A stretch of DNA of 64,000 bases from positions 1,526,001 to 1,590,000 of the forward strand of contig NZ_CP042467.1 of NCBI RefSeq assembly GCF_007993755.1, read 5' to 3'. Shown piece after piece: positions 29,363-35,989 of this stretch (position 1 is its first letter; every line of letters starts with the position of its first letter). The stretch comes from Microvenator marinus (lineage in GTDB: Bacteria; Myxococcota_A; Bradymonadia; Bradymonadales; Bradymonadaceae). Below the pieces are notes generated by a model. It worked only from the letters and a program-made list of their open reading frames with translations, was not told where the DNA came from and searched no databases. Made by a program: the position numbers and the translations under genes.

Positions 29363-30139
29363 ATGATTTCGATTCTATCGCCCGCAAAAACACTCGACTA
29401 CGAGAGCCATCTGCCTACCGAAGTCTCCACGATGCCGGATTTCTTGAATGACTCCGAAGAGTTGATCAAGACGCTTCGAGACTACGACCAAAAAGGTATC
29501 GAGAGCTTGATGAGCGTCTCAGAGAAGATCGCGGACTTGAATGTGGAGCGCTACAAGACATTTGAGCTCCCGTTTACTCCCGAGAACGCCAGACCGGCGA
29601 TTTTCGCGTTCAAGGGCGATGTCTATCGCGACCTCGAGCTCGACCAGTATTCGGAATCAGACTTGAGCTTTATGCAGGCTCATGTCCGCATTTTGTCTGG
29701 ACTATACGGGATTTTGCGCCCATTGGACCTCATGCAGCCTTATCGCCTGGAGATGGGTACCAAGCTGAAGACCAAGCGAGGAGCCGATCTCTACTCGTTT
29801 TGGGGCTCTAAGATTTCTTCGGCACTCAACAGTGCCCTTGAAGATCAAGGCGATGATATCATCGTCAACTTGGCTTCCGACGAGTACTTCAAGTCGGTCG
29901 ACACGGGCACGTTGAAAGGTCGAATTGTCAAAATCAACTTCCTCGACCTTAAGAAGGGGAAGTACAAAATCGTGTCGTTCTACGCGAAGCGCGCCCGTGG
30001 TCTCATGACCAACTTCATTTGCCGAAACCACGTGAACACTGTGGAAGGGCTCAAGGAATTTGCGGTGGCGGGGTACTACTTTGATGAGAAACGCTCATCG
30101 AAGAACGAGCTCACATTCTTGCGAGACGAGCCTAAATGA
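29363..30139 (+). CDS. yaaA: YaaA family protein (peroxide stress response)
   Basis: A 258-residue protein matching the YaaA/UPF0246 family in length and sequence: the opening 'ISILSPAKTLDY', 'FKGDVYRDL', 'LSGLYGILRPLDLMQPYRLEMGT', 'NLASDEYFKSV' and 'YAKRARGLM'. In E. coli YaaA limits intracellular free iron and protects DNA under hydrogen peroxide stress, and the family shows DNA-binding features. ATG 29363 is chosen because GAGG lies in the short gap after the SDR stop. It converges on the cation antiporter with an eight-base overlap. Family assignment is firm; whether it answers peroxide here is inference. Confidence 0.95.
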   Translation: MISILSPAKTLDYESHLPTEVSTMPDFLNDSEELIKTLRDYDQKGIESLMSVSEKIADLNVERYKTFELPFTPENARPAIFAFKGDVYRDLELDQYSESDLSFMQAHVRILSGLYGILRPLDLMQPYRLEMGTKLKTKRGADLYSFWGSKISSALNSALEDQGDDIIVNLASDEYFKSVDTGTLKGRIVKINFLDLKKGKYKIVSFYAKRARGLMTNFICRNHVNTVEGLKEFAVAGYYFDEKRSSKNELTFLRDEPK

Positions 30140-31106
30140 TCCCGAGCGAGTCGAGCACCAGATAGGTTGTGTAGACGAAGTATGACGTGAAAAGCAGACC
30201 ACCTTCGACCCTATTGATTCGCCCCTGCCCTTTGAACCCGTAGCCTAGAACCACCAGTGCGATGGTCATCACTGTCATCGTGGTCACGTCTCGGTAGAGC
30301 AAGTCTTTTTCAAGGCTGAGCGGGTGAATCACCCCAGCCAAACCCACCACAACCAACGTATTGAACATGTTGGAGCCGATCACGTTTCCGAGGGCGATAT
30401 CGTGTTCACCACGCCGCGCCGCCATCACGGAAGACGCAAGCTCTGGCAGCGAAGTGCCAATGGCTACCACGGTCAGACCGATAACGAGGTCCGAAACCCC
30501 TAGCGATTGAGCAATCTCCACCGCGCCCCAAACAAGCATTCTAGAACTGATGACCAGAAGGATAAGACCGACCACAGTCCACACCACAGCCATTCCTATG
30601 GACTCGTGGTGGGAATCCAACTCGTCCTCCATCTCTTTGCCAAGATGGTCTCCACGTTCCTTCAGGCCGCTCCAAATCGACCACGCCATAAAGAGCCCAA
30701 ACGCCCCGAGTAGGATTCCGGCATCACTTCGGGCAAGCATGAGATTTGAGAGAAGAATGGCAGTCAGGAGTGTGGCACCGATAAGAATAGGAAGTTCGCG
30801 TTTCAGAATCTGCGACTGAACCGCAATAGGGCTGATGAGAGCGGTCACACCCAAAATCAATGCGATATTTGTAATGTTTGAGCCGTACGCGTTGCCAAGC
30901 GCAAGCCCAGGATTACCCTGAAATGCTGCCAGCACTGACACCACAATCTCAGGAGCAGACGTACCAAAGCCAACGATGATCATCCCGATCAGAAGTGGCG
31001 GCATGCCAAAGTGGGCTGCCGTATCCGAGGCACCCACCACAAACTTGTCGGCCGACCATACCAGCAAGATCAAGCCAAGAACCAACGCCACGATGGGTAG
31101 CAACAT
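30132..31106 (-). CDS. Calcium/cation antiporter (CaCA family, YrbG-like)
   Basis: A 324-residue inner-membrane exchanger with about ten hydrophobic helices and the two inverted alpha repeats of the CaCA superfamily: 'VGFGTSAPE...GNAYGSNITN' in the first half and 'VAIGTSLPE...GNVIGSNMFN' in the second. The two GTSxPE Glu residues and the GSN motifs form the ion-binding site. It would exchange Na+ or H+ for Ca2+. The central loop is short and acidic. ATG 31106 has AAGGAG about nine bases upstream. Its 3' end overlaps yaaA by eight bases. Ion specificity cannot be read from sequence. Confidence 0.94.
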   Translation of the reverse strand: MLLPIVALVLGLILLVWSADKFVVGASDTAAHFGMPPLLIGMIIVGFGTSAPEIVVSVLAAFQGNPGLALGNAYGSNITNIALILGVTALISPIAVQSQILKRELPILIGATLLTAILLSNLMLARSDAGILLGAFGLFMAWSIWSGLKERGDHLGKEMEDELDSHHESIGMAVVWTVVGLILLVISSRMLVWGAVEIAQSLGVSDLVIGLTVVAIGTSLPELASSVMAARRGEHDIALGNVIGSNMFNTLVVVGLAGVIHPLSLEKDLLYRDVTTMTVMTIALVVLGYGFKGQGRINRVEGGLLFTSYFVYTTYLVLDSLGII

Positions 31107-31191
31107 ACGAGTCTTTCTCCTTCAAAATACCCAGAGACCATCCGGCAGGGTCGCTACCACAACTCGCGCACGTCATACAATTGAGAGCGGG

Positions 31192-32502
31192 TTAATCGAC
31201 GAATTCTGCTATGGCTTCGTGAATCACTGGTTGGGCGAGCACCTTGTCGATTCGATGGCCATCAAGGTCCACCACTTCAAATGTCCAATCCTGCCAAACC
31301 GTTGTTTCGCCTGTTTGCGGCACGCTGCCAATCAACCACATCATCATCCCGCTCAGCGTGTGATAGCGCCCCTTTTCCTCTTCAGGAACAGACTTGAGGT
31401 TTAGCCTATCCTTGAGCTCGGGAATCGGAATCAGACCATCCAAGAGCCAACTTCCGTCCGGTCTTTGAACCGCCCAAACATCCTCGGGGTCACGAGGCTT
31501 AAATTCGCCCGCCAGTGCCTCCAAGAGGTCTTGCAACGTAATCAAACCCAAGACTTCGCCGTACTCATCCACCACGAAGACCATCTGAGCACCGGACTGC
31601 CGGAAATGCTCCAAAAGCTTGATGCCAGTCAAAGACTCCGGAACAAATACCGGAGGCAGGATGTGTTGGATGATGGAATCGGTATCCTCGCCCTCAACCG
31701 CTAGTTTCAAGAGTCGCTTGGTACTCACGACTCCGATGAGGTCCTTGAGCGACCCCGAATACACAGGAAACCTGGAGTGGTCCGAGTGCATCACCACCTC
31801 GATCATCTCGTCAAAACTCTGCCGAACATCGATACCTACAATCTCACTTCGAGGGGTCATCAGAGAAGCAATCAAGCGGTCGTCGAGCCTGAAAACATTC
31901 CGGAGCATTTCGTGCTCCTGCTTTTGAATCACGCCCATCTGAGAGCCTTCCACAAGCACCGCTTGAATATCTTCTTCGGTAAGATTCGAACTACGAAGCT
32001 CGCTTTGGCCCATCAGCCGCAAGATAGTGTCGGTGGAAAACGAAAGGACAAACACGAATGGCCGGGAGATCTGAGCCAGTAACGAGATAGGCGCCGCCAC
32101 GAGCCGCGCTATCCCCTCGGCATTGAATTGCGCGATACGCTTCGGAACGAGCTCACCGACCACGATAGAGACATAGGTGATTCCCGCTACTACGATACCC
32201 GTCGAGCTGATGCTCGCCGTCTTCTGGTCCACGCCCAGCCCCACCATCCATTCCGCAAGGGGGACGGCGAGCACGGCCTCGCCGAAGATACCGTTCAAAA
32301 TACCTATCGCGGTGATTCCGATTTGCACGGTGGACAGGAATTGCGTGGGCTCTTCACCGAGCTTCATAGCCCGCTTTGCCCCGCGGTCTCCTTCCTCAGC
32401 CATCCGGCCAAGTCGACTTCGTTTTGCAGCTACCAGCGCGATTTCAGACATGGCGAACGCGCCGTTCAGGACGATCAAAGCAACCAATATGGCGAGGTCC
32501 AA
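31192..32502 (-). CDS. CNNM/CorC-type transporter (DUF21, CBS pair, CorC_HlyC)
   Basis: A 436-residue membrane protein. The N-terminal DUF21/CNNM transmembrane domain (about 1-190) has 'GAFAMSEIALVAA' and 'IGITAIGILNGI'. A CBS pair (about 210-330) contains 'MTPRSEIVGID' and 'VFVVDEYGEVLGLITLQDLLE', and the C-terminal CorC_HlyC domain (about 350-430) has 'DGLIPIPELKDRL'. Members are linked to magnesium or cobalt efflux and were once labelled haemolysins. The start is TTG at 32502 with GGAG seven bases upstream. It sits 85 bases upstream of the cation antiporter on the same strand, so the two may form an ion-homeostasis unit (inference). Confidence 0.93.
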   Translation of the reverse strand: MDLAILVALIVLNGAFAMSEIALVAAKRSRLGRMAEEGDRGAKRAMKLGEEPTQFLSTVQIGITAIGILNGIFGEAVLAVPLAEWMVGLGVDQKTASISSTGIVVAGITYVSIVVGELVPKRIAQFNAEGIARLVAAPISLLAQISRPFVFVLSFSTDTILRLMGQSELRSSNLTEEDIQAVLVEGSQMGVIQKQEHEMLRNVFRLDDRLIASLMTPRSEIVGIDVRQSFDEMIEVVMHSDHSRFPVYSGSLKDLIGVVSTKRLLKLAVEGEDTDSIIQHILPPVFVPESLTGIKLLEHFRQSGAQMVFVVDEYGEVLGLITLQDLLEALAGEFKPRDPEDVWAVQRPDGSWLLDGLIPIPELKDRLNLKSVPEEEKGRYHTLSGMMMWLIGSVPQTGETTVWQDWTFEVVDLDGHRIDKVLAQPVIHEAIAEFVD

Positions 32503-32590
32503 AAATTGACTCCGTAAAGTTAATACCCCGCTAACCTAATCCCCTTTTACTTTCTTCCAAGAAATTTCGACGAATTCAGCTTTTGGCATC

Positions 32591-34681
32591 TTAGTGAGAG
32601 AAATCAGCGGCGGGGACCTCGGAGTAAGTCGCTCCACCGTCATCAGATCTCTCGAATAAGATGGTCTCTGCTCCGCCCTGTTCAAAGTAGCTTACCCGTA
32701 TTTCGTGCCATCCTGCGTCCAGACAGAACCGCCCACCCCTCCGTGGAGTGGGCCCGTGAACGCCATCGTTATTGATGATTTCTTCGCCACCGACGAAGAC
32801 GCGAGAGCCGTCATCTGACGAGATTCGGAACCAATAGTCGGTGCTATCACTCGGTACATTCATCCAACCATTCCAAGTCACGACGAAGTTATCACCTGAG
32901 GTAGGAATCTCAACCTTTGGGACAATTCCCGTCTGAGTGGGCGCACCAAAGACCGATCCCGGCTGCGGAGGTAGTGAGGTAACCGAAGTGTTCGTCCAAA
33001 GGCGGTAGAATAGTCCTGCGGTCGCTCCCCCTTGCGCAGAACCTGGCGCGCACACAAACGGAAGTCCCGGATTGAGCATACCCGTGGAAGAATCCCCCCA
33101 ACATTCTGCAGTTCCATCCGCCTCAATTCCGCAGTTCATATGGAGGCCAGAAGTTATCTGAACAAACGACGTGTTGGCCGGCGCATTGGTCTGACCGGCG
33201 GCGTTTCGTCCCCAACAAACCGCAGTTCCATTTGGCCGAAGGCCACAGGCGTGAAAGGCACCCGCAGATATCTCGGTAAAAACCTCGCCAGAAGGTGGCG
33301 TGGTCTGGCCGAACGAGCTATCGCCCCAACAGTGCGTGGTTCCGTCAAAACGGAGCCCGCATGTGAAGGTGCCGCCAAGAGCAATTTTCACAAACCTCTG
33401 GCTCGGTTGGGGCGCATTTCTGCCATTGAGGTCTTCACCCCAACACATGATGGACGCGTCGTCACGAAGTCCGCACGTTCGAGTGCCGAACGAATCGAGA
33501 AAGACGAACTTTTCGCCGGCTGGAACCGTGGTCCGTCCGTCTGCGGGATTCCCCCAGCACCGAGCCGTTCCGTCCGGATAGAGTCCGCATGTGTGGCTCT
33601 CTCCTGTCGTAATCTGGACAAAGACCTCGCCCTGGGGCGCGGCCGTTTGACCGGCGCCGTTTGCGCCAACACAAGAGACAAAGCCTTCAGCACGCAAGCC
33701 ACATGAGTGGTTGCCGTACGTATCGACTTGCACGAAGCTCCCATGAGATGGATTGAGCCCGCCGGTACCAGGCCCCCAACAATGAGCGAAAGCATCTTGC
33801 TCTAAACCGCAACTGAGAAAGAGCCCGCCGACAATCTGCGGCACCAATGTGGGCACTCTCCGTGTTCCGAAGACTACTGGCGACGTACCGGGGCACGAGA
33901 CCGCCACGAGGCTGTAGCTTGGCTCCTCATGGATCTGGGTGGTGCATCCAGGCTCTTGGGTCCACGAGGTGCCATCATCACACGAAATCGTCACTGTACC
34001 GTCCATATTGTCAGCAACCGTGCATGACTGGTCCGGCGAGGTCGTAGTGGAGGTGCCATCGGGGCATGTCACAGTAATCGTTCCGTCGCCGTTTGCCACG
34101 GTTGAACACGATTGCGACGTGGCAGAAGTTCCGTCCGGACAAGCTACGCTGATGGTGCCATCACCGTTAGCTACGGTGGTGCAACCTTCGGTCGACGCAG
34201 AGGTGCCGTCTGGGCACGTCACAGTAATCGTTCCGTCGCCGTTGTCGACGACCGTGCAAGACTGGTCTTCCGCACTGGTGGCAGAAGTGCCATCTGGACA
34301 AGCCACCGTGATGGTACCATCACCATTATCGGTCGTTGTACAGGCTTTCGTGGTCGCCTCAGTACCATCAGGGCACGATACGGTGACCGTGCCGTCGCTG
34401 TTTTCGGTAGTGGTACACGATGTGTCGTCGACCGCCTCGCCCACCGTCGTGCTAGACCCGTCTGGGCACGAGATACTCACGGAGCCATCAGTGTTCTCAG
34501 TGATTTCGCAACTCTCCGCGGCAGAATCTGGTTTCCCGAATGTGCTGCCAGATCCGTCGGGACACGAGATCGTAGCGGTATCATCACCGTTGTCGATGAC
34601 TGTACAGCTCTCGGAATCGCCGCCGCAACCAACCACCAACGCCGGCAACAACAAGAAAGGGAGATACGCTACGTTCTTCAT
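32591..34681 (-). CDS. Repeat lipoprotein: CPDGT repeats, RCC1/BNR-like repeats and PA14 domain
   Basis: A 696-residue lipoprotein (lipobox VVGC, Cys19). Three zones are visible. First, eight or nine tandem units of 22-30 residues on the plan 'CT..DNGDGTITV.CPDGTSAT'. Second, seven units of about 37 residues, 'CGL..DG...CWG....GQT..P.G.FVQI..G', resembling RCC1/BNR propeller blades. Third, a C-terminal PA14-like domain (GLFYRLW, 'YWFRISSDDGSRVFVGG', 'GWHEIRVSYFEQGG') of the kind that binds carbohydrate. ATG 34681 is preceded by GAAGG and starts the signal peptide; the upstream extension is dropped. Probably a surface adhesin or binding protein (inference). Confidence 0.85.
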   Translation of the reverse strand: MKNVAYLPFLLLPALVVGCGGDSESCTVIDNGDDTATISCPDGSGSTFGKPDSAAESCEITENTDGSVSISCPDGSSTTVGEAVDDTSCTTTENSDGTVTVSCPDGTEATTKACTTTDNGDGTITVACPDGTSATSAEDQSCTVVDNGDGTITVTCPDGTSASTEGCTTVANGDGTISVACPDGTSATSQSCSTVANGDGTITVTCPDGTSTTTSPDQSCTVADNMDGTVTISCDDGTSWTQEPGCTTQIHEEPSYSLVAVSCPGTSPVVFGTRRVPTLVPQIVGGLFLSCGLEQDAFAHCWGPGTGGLNPSHGSFVQVDTYGNHSCGLRAEGFVSCVGANGAGQTAAPQGEVFVQITTGESHTCGLYPDGTARCWGNPADGRTTVPAGEKFVFLDSFGTRTCGLRDDASIMCWGEDLNGRNAPQPSQRFVKIALGGTFTCGLRFDGTTHCWGDSSFGQTTPPSGEVFTEISAGAFHACGLRPNGTAVCWGRNAAGQTNAPANTSFVQITSGLHMNCGIEADGTAECWGDSSTGMLNPGLPFVCAPGSAQGGATAGLFYRLWTNTSVTSLPPQPGSVFGAPTQTGIVPKVEIPTSGDNFVVTWNGWMNVPSDSTDYWFRISSDDGSRVFVGGEEIINNDGVHGPTPRRGGRFCLDAGWHEIRVSYFEQGGAETILFERSDDGGATYSEVPAADFSH

Positions 34682-34779
34682 AGAATGCCTTCGTCCAAAG
34701 ACGGATAAATGCCGGCAACTGCCCAGCAAAGTTGTTGAAATGAGGGCGAAGTCTCGCATGCACTCCGGGCAGAAGCCAC

Positions 34780-34814
34780 AAAAAAAATGCCCGAGCAGTT
34801 GAACTACTCGGGCA
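34780..34814 (-). terminator. Rho-independent terminator of ssrA
   Basis: Bases 34788-34795 and 34807-34814 form an eight-base-pair stem (TGCCCGAG/CTCGGGCA) with an eleven-base loop. On the minus strand it is followed by eight T residues (34780-34787). It lies 19 bases after the encoded 3' end of tmRNA, exactly where an intrinsic terminator is expected. Confidence 0.88.
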
Positions 34815-34833
34815 TTGATTTTGGGCTAAAAAA

Positions 34834-35221
34834 TGGAGGCGGCGGGAATCGAACCCGCGTCCACAGACCATCGACTTACGCTTCTACGTGTGTAGTACGT
34901 GTTTGATTTCTTAGACTCCATACCAGCTGCCCACGCACAGGCCACCTTGGGGAGTGCCATTCGATATGTCGTATCAGGTCGAAGGGACGAAGCCCCTGAT
35001 ACCAAGCCTGCTATGAGTCGCCTCTCAAGAACCACAGGCAGAGTTCAAGAGAGACGGGCTTCAATTATATTAGAAGCATCGGCCGTAGGGCTACTTAAGC
35101 AGCCATACGGAGTGCAACGTTATCGTTTGCAATTGTGTTTTGTTAGCAGTTAGACGTGGTCACTAACACCCACGACACGCCACGCAAACCTCAGAATCCA
35201 TGTCGAAACCAAGGCGCCCCC
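34834..35221 (-). ncRNA. ssrA: Transfer-messenger RNA (tmRNA)
   Basis: 388 bases on the minus strand. The 5' end GGGGGCG pairs with CGCCTCC at the 3' end (seven pairs, one G-U) to form the acceptor stem, with discriminator A at 34834. The D-loop text GGTTTCGAC and the T arm GCGGG-TTCGATT-CCCGC are canonical. The terminal CCA is not encoded. The tag frame (minus strand, 35130 to 35095) starts at resume codon GCA and encodes ANDNVALRMAA then TAA. It rescues stalled ribosomes together with SmpB and marks the products for proteolysis. A TTGACA at 35256-35261 sits near -35, but I see no good -10, so the promoter is uncertain. A terminator follows. Confidence 0.97.
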
Positions 35222-35331
35222 GGATAAACCGGGCCAAATCGCGATTTAGCCAGATTGTCAAAGACACGCTCTCCTTTAAGAGCGCTCGGGGAATATAGAG
35301 ACTAATTCCAAGAAGGCAAGGCGAGTTGGGT

Positions 35332-35883
35332 TTATCTGTCGGCGTAACAGGCGTTGACCTCGCTAGTACAACAATCAGGTGTCACGCTCGTATCGCAGAC
35401 ATCGAAGCAATCGACCACTACTCCCAGGAGTTGGAAGCTTTCTTCGTCAGCACGGTTGAAACAGGCCTCATAGCAGGAATCGGCCTCGCATTCGAAGGCA
35501 CAGTCGAGGACCGCACCACAGGTGTGAGAGCCAGGAGTCCCGCCACCGCCGGTTCCTCCGCCATCGTCTTCGTAGACGAATCCACAGGCTTCGAGCTCGG
35601 CCCGGCAGGCGCTAGCGGTGCAATTTGAGTCATAGTTGCACTGGTCTCTGCTACACACGATAACCGCCGCATACTTCGCAAAAGTCTGTTCATTGGACCT
35701 CGTCTGGCACGATTCCGCGCAGGCCTCGTCCTCACATGCAAAGATGCAATCGTCGATTTGTTCGCAAGTCGTTAGCTGGGATGAAGAGCTAGGATTAGAC
35801 GCATCAGCACCCTTCTTACCATCGTCATCGTCGCCACAAGCACCAATGAATAATACCAAAACCAAAGCGATTATTTTCTTCAT
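35332..35883 (-). CDS. Small Cys-rich lipoprotein
   Basis: A 183-residue lipoprotein: MKKIIALVLVLFIGAC, lipidated Cys16, followed by an acidic DDDDGKK stretch. The mature part has two related Cys-rich halves: 'TCEQIDDCIFACEDEACAESC' in outline and 'TCGAVLDCAFECEADSCYEAC', joined by a Gly-rich linker. They look like a duplicated helical, disulphide-stapled module of about 50 residues. No enzyme motif is visible. The upstream region (35901-35964) contains a long inverted repeat and a purine-rich Shine-Dalgarno. Function unknown. Confidence 0.8.
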   Translation of the reverse strand: MKKIIALVLVLFIGACGDDDDGKKGADASNPSSSSQLTTCEQIDDCIFACEDEACAESCQTRSNEQTFAKYAAVIVCSRDQCNYDSNCTASACRAELEACGFVYEDDGGGTGGGGTPGSHTCGAVLDCAFECEADSCYEACFNRADEESFQLLGVVVDCFDVCDTSVTPDCCTSEVNACYADR

Positions 35884-35900
35884 GATCTCCCCCCTTTAGG

Positions 35901-35964
35901 TGGATGGTTAGGTGTGGCCCATAAGCGGACGCACGCGGTTTGTGCGTTAAAAGCTAACCATCCA
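35901..35964 (-). promoter_or_regulatory. Long inverted repeat in the leader of the Cys-rich lipoprotein gene
   Basis: An 11-base-pair perfect inverted repeat, TGGATGGTTAG/CTAACCATCCA (plus strand, 35901-35911 and 35954-35964), encloses 42 bases. Inside is a second hairpin, 35928-35934 with 35942-35948 (seven pairs, one G-U). On the minus strand it lies between the DUF4215-repeat gene and the Shine-Dalgarno of the next lipoprotein. It could be a structured leader or the end of the upstream transcript; there is no T-run on either side, so an intrinsic terminator is less likely. Confidence 0.45.
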
Positions 35965-35989
35965 AATTCGAGGGGTCAAGAGAAAAATT

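Noticed and set aside
33939-34802. Open frame on the plus strand rich in Val/Pro/Ser repeats
   Set aside because: It is the mirror of the CPDGT repeats on the minus strand; periodicity comes from that gene.
35256-35261. TTGACA as the ssrA -35 box
   Set aside because: Position fits, but no acceptable -10 hexamer lies 16-18 bases downstream, so I mention it only in the ssrA entry.
35267-35284. Six-base-pair hairpin upstream of ssrA as a terminator of the lipoprotein gene
   Set aside because: No T-run follows on the minus strand and the stem is short; left unassigned.
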